Of a DNA stretch of 64,000 nucleotides, positions 1 to 8,601 are shown piece by piece; position 1 is the stretch's first letter, and every line of letters begins with the position of its first letter. The DNA comes from Clostridium sp. CAG:221 (GTDB lineage Bacteria; Bacillota; Clostridia; Clostridiales; Clostridiaceae), in NCBI GenBank assembly GCA_000435835.1, contig FR883366.1:54966-118965 (forward strand). Reading direction: 5' to 3'. The notes beneath the pieces were generated by a model that searched no databases, was not told the DNA's origin, and saw only the letters and a program-made list of their open reading frames with translations. Position numbers and translations under genes: made by a program.

Positions 1-33
1 ATGGTTTAGAGTAAGGCTTAATAGGAGGGTGCT

Positions 34-1055
34 ATGGATCATAATAATTTATATCTTGATATTTTAACAGAAAATAACTTGGAAAATCTAAATGAAAATC
101 ATAGAGAAATAATAGTATTAAAACTTTGGGAGTTACTGGGAAAAGTAACAGAAAGATATACTATGGGAGATAGTAGTTCTGTTCCGGAAGAAGTGGTAGA
201 GGAGTTACTTAGGTCTATTTGCTTTTTATTAAAGAGAGAGTTAGGAGATTTAAAAACATCAGTTGTGTTATTAGAAAATGGAGATTTAGAGAAAATATTA
301 AAGTTTGCATGGGTTAATATAGAAAAGGATATTGCTAAAGGAAAAAATTATTAGAGGCGGTAATAGATAGCTCTATAGGCGTAGATAATATATCATATAT
401 TGATACAATAGCTGAAATAGGGAAAGGCTTAAAGTATTATAACTATAGATTTTTTGCTCACCAGGTAAATTGTAGCATAGATTATCAGCTGTCTAATGCT
501 CTACCTGAAAACCTTCAGGGAATTGAATATATTAATGAGTATCTTAAAAGATTACTTTTTGAAAATAAGTTTTGTAGCAATTTTAAAAAAGAAGATATTA
601 TAGAGGTTTTAAAGAGCTATTGTAGCAATTATGAAGAGTTATTAATAAACATTTTTGAACCAGTATTAACCAATGCTATTGGTCTTACTTTATTGAATAA
701 AGACATATATGATTTGGAGATATCTAATATCCAGGCTAAAGTATTATTAGAAAATTTTAGAGGTAATAATAGTGATGATTTAAAAGCAAAAATAGAAAAA
801 GCAGTTGATCACATATGTTTGAAGCTATCCATTAAGGATGATTTTGAAATAAAATATGTTAAGAATACTGCTTTAAATCTAGTTCCAAGAATAGAGGCGG
901 CAGTTAGCAATAATGATTTGCAAAATATCTTTTTAAGCTTCAGATCACAGGAAGAAGAAATAATGCTATTAAAATACTATTTAGATAATAAGGGAAATGA
1001 TAATCCTTCAAATACTGGGTGGGAAAATAAGTTTAAAGAGTTATTAGATAAATAA
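34..1055 (+). pseudogene. Frameshifted conserved protein of unknown function (DUF6179-like)
   Basis: The first 106 codons run from the ATG at 34 (RBS AGGAGG at 22-27) to a TAG at 352-354. The -1 frame is then open from there without interruption to the TAA at 1053-1055, continuing as LEAVIDSSIGVDN and later EPVLTNAIGLTLLNKDIYDL. One extra A in the run of six As at 342-347 would join the two halves into a 340-residue protein, so this is one gene with a -1 frameshift. The N-terminal segment YTMGDSSSVPEE reminds me of the DUF6179 family, but that is recollection only. The join lies on A AAA AAT, which has the form of a -1 slippery heptamer, so programmed shifting, mutation and sequencing error all remain possible. 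No catalytic motif is recognised. Confidence 0.6.
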
Positions 1056-1122
1056 TAGCTCCTTTAATTAATGAAGAATAATATGCTTTTTAGTGGTAAA
1101 TATAAATATTGAGGTGAATTAA

Positions 1123-1275
1123 ATGGCTGTAAAACAAAAAAACACTAAAAAGAAAATGGCACTATTAGGTCTTAAAAAGGATAAGGATGGAGATTACAGA
1201 TATATCGCTCCAGATGATACAACTTCAGAATTTGTTCCTGTAAGAAATAGAAATAAGAATAAAGAAAATAAATAA
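1123..1275 (+). CDS. Small basic protein, 50 aa, unknown function
   Basis: A 50-codon ORF starts at an ATG preceded by GAGGTGA at 1111-1117 and ends at TAA 1273-1275, just ahead of a hairpin terminator. The protein is lysine-rich at both ends (MAVKQKNTKKK and RNRNKNKENK) around a short neutral core, LLGLKKDKDGDYRYIAPDD. This composition suggests nucleic-acid binding, but that is inference. It lies 67 bases after the frameshifted gene on the same strand and may be its last co-transcribed member. I do not recognise a family. Confidence 0.6.
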   Translation: MAVKQKNTKKKMALLGLKKDKDGDYRYIAPDDTTSEFVPVRNRNKNKENK

Positions 1276-1295
1276 CAATATAAATATGAAAAAGG

Positions 1296-1332
1296 ATGTA
1301 TGAAAAGTAACCTTCATACATACTTTATGTAT
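1296..1332. terminator. Hairpin terminator between convergent units
   Basis: ATGTATGAA (1296-1304) pairs with TTCATACAT (1313-1321), followed by a T-rich tail. It ends the rightward unit and, read the other way, faces the nuclease gene. Confidence 0.6.
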
Positions 1333-1366
1333 TTTTAATAATTAATATTTGTCAGCAAATTTAATT

Positions 1367-2380
1367 TTACCTAGAGGCTTTTCTGTAGCCCGCGGCAATT
1401 GCTTCCTCTTCACTATTAAAGTTAATAAGGTATACAGAGTCAGCCATATTTTCATAATCTCTTTGTCCAGGGCAGTGATATATCTTTGATTTAGAATTTC
1501 CTCTAATTATAGTTTCTTCAGTAGAAGAACTATCTGCTGTATTTGATGAAGATGAATTATCAGGAGATTTTCCACTAGGTATTTCTTCACCGGCAAGTGC
1601 ACTATCCCCAGTGGCATAATCTATAGTTATTCCAGGTTGTACATTATAAACAAATACGTTAAATTCAATACCTTCTCCATTATCTTCTACAGATTTTGCT
1701 TCCATTTGTACTCCTGTTGCCACAAGGTTGTTTCCTTCAAAAACAGGAGTTACTCTGTATAAAACATGGTTATTTGTTTCTTTTACATAGTCAGCAACCA
1801 TATTTTCATAAGGCAGCATTAATGTAGCATTAAAATATCTAGTTCCAGTTATTAAATTGTTTTTGTTGGCGTTTTCTGCTGTTAACTGAAATCCAATTAA
1901 GTGTGACCTATTGTAAAGATATTTACCTTCAACTATATCATATTTAATTGATTGCCATCCACTAGGTTTAACTGAACTAATAGATTCTCTACCTTCTGTA
2001 GGCATTAAATCAGTACCTATATTGGCATAGGCAACACCACATCTACCTAAGTTGTCCAGTGGGCTATATTCTTCAAATGAAGTAGTAGTTAAATCAGAGT
2101 CAGAAAAATTCGGCACATTATTATTTAATACTATGTAGTCATTTCCAGAATAAGCAGGGATATTATTAATGTTAATATTGCTTTCATTAGAATTTTCAGT
2201 TGGATTGTTTAAAACTATATTATTCTTATTAGAGCTGTCTATAACTTGTTCAATAATATTAAGAGCTTGTCCAATACCATCAGATGCTGAAGTGGACGAG
2301 CAACCAATAAGTCCACTTAAACAAAGTAGTGCTGCCATCAGCATAATTAATGAGTTTTTAAAATTAAGTAGTTTTTTCAT
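1367..2380 (-). CDS. Secreted lipoprotein-type DNA/RNA non-specific endonuclease
   Basis: Predicted 337-aa nuclease of the DNA-entry/EndA type. I chose the ATG at 2378-2380 because AGGAG lies just upstream and the N-terminus is then a lipoprotein signal ending in LIGCSS (lipobox LIGC). A low-complexity Asn/Ser linker follows. The catalytic core carries NRSHL near residue 160, equivalent to the DRGH motif with the general-base His kept, then GTRYFNATLMLPYE holding the metal-binding Asn. The last 40 residues form a separate tail (KIYHCPGQRDYENM) resembling His/Cys tails found on clostridial secreted nucleases. Expected role is degradation of extracellular nucleic acid at the cell surface. It overlaps the stop of the upstream gene 2364-2795, so the two are co-transcribed and probably translationally coupled. 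Confidence 0.85.
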   Translation of the reverse strand: MKKLLNFKNSLIMLMAALLCLSGLIGCSSTSASDGIGQALNIIEQVIDSSNKNNIVLNNPTENSNESNININNIPAYSGNDYIVLNNNVPNFSDSDLTTTSFEEYSPLDNLGRCGVAYANIGTDLMPTEGRESISSVKPSGWQSIKYDIVEGKYLYNRSHLIGFQLTAENANKNNLITGTRYFNATLMLPYENMVADYVKETNNHVLYRVTPVFEGNNLVATGVQMEAKSVEDNGEGIEFNVFVYNVQPGITIDYATGDSALAGEEIPSGKSPDNSSSSNTADSSSTEETIIRGNSKSKIYHCPGQRDYENMADSVYLINFNSEEEAIAAGYRKASR

Positions 2381-2795
2381 TAGTAGTTCTCCTATATATT
2401 TCTCTTGTAATCTTTTCATGAGATGAACCATTGAATTCTTCAGAATCAATCAATTCCCATGACACATCATTTACATTAATATCAAAATGTAAATCAGCAG
2501 GATAAATTCTATTCCACTTATAAATAATTAAAGTATTGATTTTATCTTCATAAGGTTTTAATGATTTATCTTCTACTAAGAAAAAACCATCATGGGATAA
2601 ATTTAGAAAGTCTTCAGAAACTTTGATGTTTCCAGTATCAATATCTTTAAAAAGCTTATAGGAATAATTGTTCATAAATAAATTTTTATTATGGATAAAT
2701 TCCTTTATATTTAATCGAAGGATTTTATCTTGACTTTGTCTTCTTTTATTGAAGAGCATTCCGTTTTTATCATCTAGGCAGACAATAACATTCAT
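2364..2795 (-). CDS. Conserved clostridial protein of unknown function, 143 aa, paired with nuclease
   Basis: The start at 2793-2795 (MNVIVCLDDKNGMLF) has a strong AGGAGGT upstream and removes a spurious 21-residue extension. The protein has no signal peptide or membrane segment, so it is probably cytoplasmic. Its first residues resemble the strand-loop opening of dihydrofolate-reductase folds, but the rest does not fit that family. Similar proteins are, as I recall, widespread in clostridia without assigned function. Its stop overlaps the nuclease start by 17 bases, so it is the first gene of a two-gene operon. An immunity or folding role for the nuclease is only a guess. Confidence 0.75.
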   Translation of the reverse strand: MNVIVCLDDKNGMLFNKRRQSQDKILRLNIKEFIHNKNLFMNNYSYKLFKDIDTGNIKVSEDFLNLSHDGFFLVEDKSLKPYEDKINTLIIYKWNRIYPADLHFDINVNDVSWELIDSEEFNGSSHEKITREIYRRTTNEKTT

Positions 2796-2967
2796 ATTAA
2801 ACCTCCTTTTTCTTTTTAGTAATATTATATCAAAGATTACATAGTAAATATAAGGCATTTATTTCCATAGAAATAAATGAAGCTAGTACTTGTGCTAAAA
2901 ATTATGATATACTTTTTATTAGACATTAAGGTTAATTAAAGAAGTAAGTATAGGAGTTTAGGAAATT

Positions 2968-4218
2968 ATGAAGAAGCACAGGTTATTGGCAGTATTACTT
3001 ATTCTAGGATGTATGATAAATGTAACTGGATGTAATAAGAATACAGTAAGAGTAGCAAGTAGTACAAATATTCAAAAAAAAGCTGTTGAAGCTAAAGAGA
3101 TTAATGAAAGTAAGAATAATAATGATGAATATGATATAAGCGTTCAGGAAGAAATAACTGATATTATATCAGAAGATGATACTTTGGAAAAAATAGTAGC
3201 TCCAGGCTATGAAGAGGTGGAAAAATATTTAGATGAAGAAAGTGCATATAAGAGTTTTCAAGGAGTAGCATTGGTAGCACAAGGCAATGAAATTAAATTT
3301 GCTAAAGCTTATGGAAATGCAGATTATGATGATAATATAGTAAATAAATTAACTACACGTTTTGCTATAGCATCAAATACAAAACAAATTACAGCAGTAG
3401 CTATAATGCAATTGGTGGAAGATGGGAAAGTAAATCTTGATGATACCATTGATAAGTATTTTCCAAATTTTAAATATGCAAATCAGATAACAGTAAGAGA
3501 ATTATTACAAATGAGATCTGGGCTTGTTGATTATTTAAATGCACCAGAATTGTATTTTAAAGATGAAGAAAGTTTAAAAATTTTAAATGATTATAGAGAA
3601 AAACCATATTTTGATGAGTATGTGTCAGATTCGAGATGGACAGCAGATATAATTTTAAATAATTTATATTTAAATGAATTACAATTTGAGCCTGGACAAG
3701 CATATGATTACTGCAATACAAATTATTATCTACTAGGTTTGATAATTGAACAAGCATCTGGAGTTTCATATGAAGATTATATAAAAGAAAATATATTTAA
3801 GCCTTGTGGAATGAAAATATCAAGTATGAGTGCAGAGGATACAGATGCAAAAGGTCATGGAAGTGTTGAATCAGGAGAAATTGTTGTAAATCCTAAATTT
3901 ACTTTTGCAGCTGGTAATATATATACTAACGTATATGATTTACTTAGATGGGAGAGAATGTTCCATACAGGAAAATTACTTTCACAAGAGTCTTATAATG
4001 AAATTATAACACCTTCAGAAGATAGTGGATATGGATTTGGTTTAATAATCAGTGATGGAATTATAAGGCATAGCGGTGTTATTGATGGATTTAATTCTTA
4101 CACAGAATATGATCCTGCAAAGGATATTACAATAATAATTTTAGAAAATTATGATCCATCAACATCAATTCTTCAAGCTAAGTATGATGGTGCCATCATA
4201 CGTGGATTAATACAATAG
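2968..4218 (+). CDS. Beta-lactamase-family serine hydrolase lipoprotein
   Basis: Predicted 416-aa lipoprotein with a signal ending in the lipobox VTGC, a charged linker of about 65 residues, then a class C beta-lactamase/D-alanyl-D-alanine carboxypeptidase-like domain (PF00144 type). The nucleophile motif is S136-N-T-K139, the second motif Y248-C-N250, and the third HSG near residue 371 in place of KTG. The HxG third motif is usual for esterase or peptidase relatives rather than true beta-lactamases. It should act outside the membrane on peptidoglycan peptides or small esters or amides. It stands alone, with a terminator directly after it. There is no sign of resistance-type regulation. Confidence 0.85.
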   Translation: MKKHRLLAVLLILGCMINVTGCNKNTVRVASSTNIQKKAVEAKEINESKNNNDEYDISVQEEITDIISEDDTLEKIVAPGYEEVEKYLDEESAYKSFQGVALVAQGNEIKFAKAYGNADYDDNIVNKLTTRFAIASNTKQITAVAIMQLVEDGKVNLDDTIDKYFPNFKYANQITVRELLQMRSGLVDYLNAPELYFKDEESLKILNDYREKPYFDEYVSDSRWTADIILNNLYLNELQFEPGQAYDYCNTNYYLLGLIIEQASGVSYEDYIKENIFKPCGMKISSMSAEDTDAKGHGSVESGEIVVNPKFTFAAGNIYTNVYDLLRWERMFHTGKLLSQESYNEIITPSEDSGYGFGLIISDGIIRHSGVIDGFNSYTEYDPAKDITIIILENYDPSTSILQAKYDGAIIRGLIQ

Positions 4219-4227
4219 AAATAGAAA

Positions 4228-4262
4228 AGCAACTTAGATTAATAATCTAAGCTGCTTTTTTT
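4228..4262. terminator. Bidirectional hairpin terminator
   Basis: AGCAACTTAGATT and AATCTAAGCTGCT form a stem with flanking A and T runs. It serves the serine hydrolase and the convergent thioredoxin-like gene. Confidence 0.8.
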
Positions 4263-4268
4263 AAAAGT

Positions 4269-4619
4269 TTATTTTAGCATATTTATTATTTCATCTTCTG
4301 ACATGGAAGAATCACAATGAATTTCGTATTTACCATTTTTACTGACAATAAATCCAGGTACTGTTACAACATGATATTTTTCTCTAAATGAGCTTATTTC
4401 ATTATCGGAAAAATCTTCACTATTTACATAGTAAATTACAGTATTTAGCTTGTTATATAAGTTACCTAACTTTTTAGCAAATTTACGGCAATATGGACAT
4501 GTTTCTCTACCTATATAAACAACAGTAAGTTTTTCTGATGATAATAATTTATCAGCTTCTGTTGAATGTATTTGTTTAAATGATTTTATATCTTCTTTAT
4601 ATGTATCTTCTCCAAACAT
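4269..4619 (-). CDS. Thioredoxin-fold protein with CPYC active site
   Basis: A 116-aa protein with the redox motif ETCPYCRKF near residue 37, a later TVPGFIV containing the conserved cis-proline position, and no signal peptide. It is thioredoxin-like, of the short type often named bacteriocin-transport accessory or thioredoxin family, and probably acts in cytoplasmic thiol-disulfide exchange. AGGAGG lies directly upstream of the ATG. It is convergent with the serine hydrolase and divergent from the ECF transporter gene, so it is monocistronic. A specific partner cannot be assigned. Confidence 0.85.
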   Translation of the reverse strand: MFGEDTYKEDIKSFKQIHSTEADKLLSSEKLTVVYIGRETCPYCRKFAKKLGNLYNKLNTVIYYVNSEDFSDNEISSFREKYHVVTVPGFIVSKNGKYEIHCDSSMSEDEIINMLK

Positions 4620-4701
4620 AAATTTTCCTCCTTGTTTTTTAAAATTATTATATCAAAAAAAGATAATCTATCAACTTAAGTTTGAGCTTAATTAATTAAA
4701 A

Positions 4702-4778
4702 TATACCTATAGTGGAAAATTACAATGTGTATGGATACAATTGATGAAATATAAAAATATTTGTAAAATATAGGTATA
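4702..4778. repeat. 10-bp inverted repeat flanking a possible promoter
   Basis: TATACCTATA (4702-4711) recurs as its exact reverse complement TATAGGTATA (4769-4778), separated by 57 bases, upstream of the ECF S-component gene. Between them TTGATG (4741) and TAAAAT (4764) could form a weak promoter. It could be an operator pair or a structured leader. Confidence 0.45.
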
Positions 4779-4804
4779 AGTGAAAATATTAAGGGGGTAT
4801 TAAT

Positions 4805-5392
4805 TTGAAAAACGGACTTAGATTAAAAAAATTAACTGAAACAGCATTAATGGCAGCATTATGTTTTGTATCATTTACTTATTTGCAAATCAAAATTCCA
4901 GTACCAGGAGGAGATGCAACATCACTTCATATTGGTAATGCTTTTTGTGTTTTGGCAAGCTTGCTTCTTGGTGGATGGTATGGGGGATTAGCAGGAGCTA
5001 TAGGAATGACCATAGCAGATTTATTAGATCCTGTTTATATACTAGTGGCACCTAAAACTTTTGTGTTAAAGCTATGTATTGGTTTAATAACAGGTTTAAT
5101 AGCACATAAGTATGCTAAGATAAATGAAAGTAATGATAAAAAGTATATTTTAAAATGGAGTATTATTGCAGCAATTGGAGGTTTAGCATTTAATGTTATA
5201 GCTGATCCAGTGGTGGGATTCTTCTATAAGCAGTATGTATTAGGGCAACCACAAGATGCAGCCATGATTTTAGCTAAATTAAGTGCTGCTACAACATTTA
5301 TCAATGCTATAGTTTCTGTGGTGGTAGTAACAATCTTATATAATGCTATAAGACCAGTATTAAAAAAAGCAGATTTATTATTGCCGGTGTAA
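4805..5392 (+). CDS. ECF-type vitamin/cofactor transporter S component
   Basis: A 195-aa integral membrane protein with about five or six hydrophobic segments. GDATSLHIGNAFCVLASLLL followed by GGWYGGLAGAIG is the signature of energy-coupling-factor substrate-binding (S) subunits of the ECF-ribofla_trS/PF07155 type. It would bind a vitamin or precursor and work with the EcfA1A2T module, which is not encoded in this window. The start is TTG, set by the strong GGGGG ribosome binding site at 4792-4796. No known vitamin riboswitch was recognised upstream, only the inverted repeat listed separately, so the substrate cannot be named. Confidence 0.8.
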   Translation: MKNGLRLKKLTETALMAALCFVSFTYLQIKIPVPGGDATSLHIGNAFCVLASLLLGGWYGGLAGAIGMTIADLLDPVYILVAPKTFVLKLCIGLITGLIAHKYAKINESNDKKYILKWSIIAAIGGLAFNVIADPVVGFFYKQYVLGQPQDAAMILAKLSAATTFINAIVSVVVVTILYNAIRPVLKKADLLLPV

Positions 5393-5417
5393 AAAAATAA
5401 AATATAAATATCAATAA

Positions 5418-5452
5418 AAAACTAGTAACAATATATGTTGCTAGTTTTTTTA
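5418..5452 (+). terminator. Hairpin terminator
   Basis: AACTAGTAACA pairs with TGTTGCTAGTT and is followed by a run of seven Ts, ending the ECF S-component transcript. Confidence 0.85.
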
Positions 5453-5555
5453 TGAAGAAGCTTTATTACAAGATTAGATTATAATATTTTTGATATAATA
5501 CAAATATACTGTAAAATAATGTTAAAGACATATTGGTTATTCATGAGGTGTAATT

Positions 5556-5768
5556 ATGAAAAGTAATTTATTAATAACTAGACTTACAGAAAAAGATATA
5601 GAAGGTGCATATGAATTATTTAAAATTACAATTCCTGATACATTTAAAAAATCAGGAGGTGAATGTGAAAAGGAATTAATTGAGGAAGAAATACATCATA
5701 AGAAAGAAATATTATATGAAGCTGTAAATAATAAAAGTATATTATTTTGGGTAGCTAAAGATAAATGA
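5556..5768 (+). pseudogene. Remnant of a GNAT-family acetyltransferase gene
   Basis: Seventy codons with a proper GAGGTG ribosome binding site encode LLITRLTEKDIEGAYELFK, the typical first helix of a GNAT acetyltransferase, and stop at TGA just after FWVAKDK, where the first core strand would normally lead on. The acetyl-CoA binding loop (Q/RxxGxG/A) and everything after it is missing. Reading on in the next frame gives only INESEIWIPVKRK before a stop. A normal family member is about 150-170 residues, so this is the 5' end of a gene that has lost its body. A terminator follows. Confidence 0.65.
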
Positions 5769-5847
5769 AAGTGAAATATGGATTCCTGTAAAAAGAAAAT
5801 AATTAAGCTTTATAATATTTACTGTAAAAAAGTATAAAAAGCAAAAG

Positions 5848-5885
5848 CACCATAGAAAAAAGTTTGGTTTCTATGGTGTTTTATA
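5848..5885 (+). terminator. Hairpin terminator
   Basis: CACCATAGAAA (5848-5858) pairs with TTTCTATGGTG and is followed by TTTTATATTT. Confidence 0.85.
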
Positions 5886-5931
5886 TTTAGAAAAAATCTA
5901 TTTACAATCAAAATACATAATATGGAAAATG

Positions 5932-5940
5932 TGATATAAT
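5932..5940 (+). promoter_or_regulatory. Extended -10 promoter for feoB (first copy)
   Basis: TGATATAAT is an extended -10 (TGnTATAAT) 53 bases before the start codon. The -35 is poor (AATACA at 5912-5917). I see no Fur box here, in contrast to the second feo operon. Confidence 0.5.
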
Positions 5941-5992
5941 TATATATGGATTAATAAGGTGGTTTTAAAATAAAAAGGAAGGTATGAATTTA

Positions 5993-8350
5993 ATGATGAA
6001 TCTATCAGAATTAGAAATTGGAAAAGATGCAGTAATTGAATCTGTAGATTGTAGTGAGATTTCACTAAGGAAACATATCTTAGATATGGGATTAACACCA
6101 GGCACTGAAATTTCATTAATTAAGATAGCGCCAATGGGAGATCCTATGGAAATAAGAGTGAGAGGTTATGAACTTACATTAAGAAAAGATGATGCTAGCT
6201 ACATAAAGATTAAAAACATACATGAAGCTCATAAGATTGAAGAATGTAAATATGATGATGATTTAAAGACTCATCCAGGCATGGGAGAAAAAAAATCATA
6301 CCATGTGAAGAGGCGTGGAGAAGAAATTTCTGATGATGAGATAATTACTTTTGCTTTAGCTGGAAATCAAAACTGTGGAAAAACTACTTTATTTAATAGG
6401 CTTACTGGAATGAACCAACATGTAGGAAATTTTCCTGGGGTTACAGTTGACCGTAAGGAGGGAACAATCAGAAATCATCCTAATGCCAATGTAATAGATT
6501 TGCCAGGTATATATTCATTATCACCTTATTCCAGTGAAGAAGTGGTAACTAGGGAATTTCTTTTAAATCATAGACCACGAGGAATTATAAATATCGTTGA
6601 TGCAACCAACATAGAAAGAAACTTATATTTAACTATGCAGCTTATTGAATTAGATATTCCAATGGTACTTGCACTTAATATGATGGATGAAGTGAGAGAA
6701 AATGGTGGAACCATTATGATTAATAGATTAGAGGAACTTTTGGGGATTCCTGTTATTCCAATTTCTGCAGCAAAAAATGAAGGAATAGATGAACTTATTG
6801 ATCATGCTATTCATGTGGCTAAATATAGGGAAAGACCTGGAAGAATGGATTTTTGTGATTCTTCTGGTAAAGATGAAGGTGCAGTTCATAGATGTATACA
6901 TGGAATTCTTCACTTAATTGAAGACCATGCCAAAAGAGCCAAAATACCTACAAGATTTGCAGCAACAAAACTAGTTGAATCTGATGGAATTATCTTAGAT
7001 AAATTAAAAATGGAAGACAATGAAAAAAAAATGCTTGAGCATATAATAATTCAAATGGAAGAAGAAAGTGGTAGAGATAGACAAGCTGCTATGGCAGATA
7101 TGAGATTTAATTTTATAGAAAACTTATGTAAGTATACAGTGGTAAAACCACATGAAAGCAAGGAGCGTAAAAGGAGCCAGGCCATAGATAAGATTTTGAC
7201 AGGTAAGTATACAGCAATTCCAATGTTTATGGTAATAATGGGCACAATTTTCTTTCTTACTTTTGGAGTTATAGGAAAATCACTTTCAAATTTAATGGAT
7301 ATGGCTATTGGATGGATTACAAATATATGTGATAGGTCATTGGAGATTTATGGACTTAATCCAATTGTACATTCATTAGTAATAGATGGAGCTTTTTCAG
7401 GTGTAGGAAGTGTACTAAGCTTTTTACCTATTATAGTAGTGTTATTTTTCTTTTTATCAATATTAGAAGATAGCGGATATATGGCTAGAGTAGCGTTTAT
7501 TATGGATAAGCCACTTAGAAAGATAGGATTATCAGGACGTAGCTTTGTGCCAATGCTTATTGGCTTTGGATGTTCAGTGCCAGCAATTATGTCCACAAGG
7601 ACTTTACCATCTAATAGAGATAGGAAAATGACTATTTTATTGACTCCATTTATGAGCTGTTCTGCTAAATTACCAATATATGCATTATTTACAGCAGCAT
7701 TTTTTCCAAAGTATGCAAGTTTAGTGATAGTTGCTTTATATTTTTTAGGGATTTTTATAGCTATTTTATTTTCATTTATATTAAAAACTACTGTCTTTAA
7801 AGGTAACCCTGTACCATTTGTTATGGAATTGCCTAATTATCGTATGCCTAGCTTAAAAAGTGTTTTAAAACTAATTGGGGACAAGGCTAAAGATTTTGTT
7901 ACTAGGGCATTTACTATAATATTTATTGCTTCAATAATTATATGGTTCTTACAAAGCTTTGATTTAAGGCTTAATCCAGTAGCAAATTCATCTGATAGTT
8001 TGTTAGCAATTTTAGGTGGAGTTATAGCTCCTATTTTTAAACCACTTGGATTTGGTGATTGGAGAGTTTCTACAGCTTTAATAACAGGTTTTACAGCAAA
8101 AGAAAGTGTTGTTAGCACTCTTACAGTACTTTTAGGGGGCTCTACTGAAACAATAGGAAATTTATTTAATTCATTTACTGCATTTGTTTTTTTAGTTTTT
8201 TCATTATTATATACGCCATGTGTGGCAGCCATTGCAGCTGTAAGGCATGAGCTTGGTAAAAGGTGGACCATTGAAATAGTGGTAAGCCAGTGTATAATTG
8301 CGTGGATAATAGCATTTTTAGTAAAGATAATTGGCAGTTTATTATTGTAA
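5993..8350 (+). CDS. feoB: Ferrous iron transporter FeoB with fused N-terminal FeoA domain
   Basis: Predicted 785-aa inner-membrane Fe(II) transporter. The first ~75 residues are a FeoA domain (LRKHILDMGLTPGTEISL, then GYELTLRK). The G protein domain follows with GNQNCGKTTLFN (G1, about residue 124), DLPG (G3) and NMMD (G4). The C-terminal half has the paired Gate regions, seen as GFGCSVPAIMSTRT and SCSAKLPIYALF, and the usual multi-helix core. An upstream in-frame ATG at 5984 lies against the ribosome binding site GGAAGG (5977-5982), so 5993 or 5996 is the better start. A Cys-rich partner gene follows within 20 bases. FeoA-FeoB fusions are known. The presence of a second, unfused feo operon at 51 kb suggests different metal range or control. 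Confidence 0.95.
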   Translation: MMNLSELEIGKDAVIESVDCSEISLRKHILDMGLTPGTEISLIKIAPMGDPMEIRVRGYELTLRKDDASYIKIKNIHEAHKIEECKYDDDLKTHPGMGEKKSYHVKRRGEEISDDEIITFALAGNQNCGKTTLFNRLTGMNQHVGNFPGVTVDRKEGTIRNHPNANVIDLPGIYSLSPYSSEEVVTREFLLNHRPRGIINIVDATNIERNLYLTMQLIELDIPMVLALNMMDEVRENGGTIMINRLEELLGIPVIPISAAKNEGIDELIDHAIHVAKYRERPGRMDFCDSSGKDEGAVHRCIHGILHLIEDHAKRAKIPTRFAATKLVESDGIILDKLKMEDNEKKMLEHIIIQMEEESGRDRQAAMADMRFNFIENLCKYTVVKPHESKERKRSQAIDKILTGKYTAIPMFMVIMGTIFFLTFGVIGKSLSNLMDMAIGWITNICDRSLEIYGLNPIVHSLVIDGAFSGVGSVLSFLPIIVVLFFFLSILEDSGYMARVAFIMDKPLRKIGLSGRSFVPMLIGFGCSVPAIMSTRTLPSNRDRKMTILLTPFMSCSAKLPIYALFTAAFFPKYASLVIVALYFLGIFIAILFSFILKTTVFKGNPVPFVMELPNYRMPSLKSVLKLIGDKAKDFVTRAFTIIFIASIIIWFLQSFDLRLNPVANSSDSLLAILGGVIAPIFKPLGFGDWRVSTALITGFTAKESVVSTLTVLLGGSTETIGNLFNSFTAFVFLVFSLLYTPCVAAIAAVRHELGKRWTIEIVVSQCIIAWIIAFLVKIIGSLLL

Positions 8351-8368
8351 TATGAGGAGCGTTATATT

Positions 8369-8515
8369 ATGAATTTATTTACCATAATAGTAATAGGTAT
8401 TATAATTATTTGGATAATAATTTCAATAAGATATATTTATAAAAATAGAGATGCTGGTTGCTTGGGGGATTGTAGCAAGTGTAGAAATAACTGTGGGCAT
8501 AATAGAAATAGATAA
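8369..8515 (+). CDS. FeoB-associated Cys-rich membrane protein
   Basis: A 48-aa protein with one N-terminal membrane helix (residues 4-20, almost all Ile/Val/Leu/Trp) followed by a short cytoplasmic Cys cluster, CLGDCSKCRNNCGH. This matches the small FeoB-associated Cys-rich family. ATG is preceded by GAGGAG at 8353-8358 and lies 18 bases after the feoB stop, so it is the last gene of that operon. It may hand over or sense iron at the transporter. That role is inferred from family context. Confidence 0.85.
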   Translation: MNLFTIIVIGIIIIWIIISIRYIYKNRDAGCLGDCSKCRNNCGHNRNR

Positions 8516-8524
8516 CGTAATTAT

Positions 8525-8563
8525 GGACAATAGATAAATTTTAATATCATCTATTGTCCTTTC
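8525..8563 (+). terminator. Hairpin terminator of the first feo operon
   Basis: GGACAATAGAT (8525-8535) pairs perfectly with ATCTATTGTCC (8549-8559), followed by a T-rich tract. Confidence 0.85.
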
Positions 8564-8601
8564 TTTATAAGATTATGTTAAATTATTTAACATTATTTTT
8601 T

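Noticed and set aside
2968..4218. Calling the serine hydrolase a true beta-lactamase
   Set aside because: The third motif is HSG rather than KTG and there is no resistance context, so only the broad family is supported.
7837..8271. 144-codon minus-strand frame inside feoB
   Set aside because: No ribosome site or recognisable domain, and it lies wholly opposite FeoB membrane helices.
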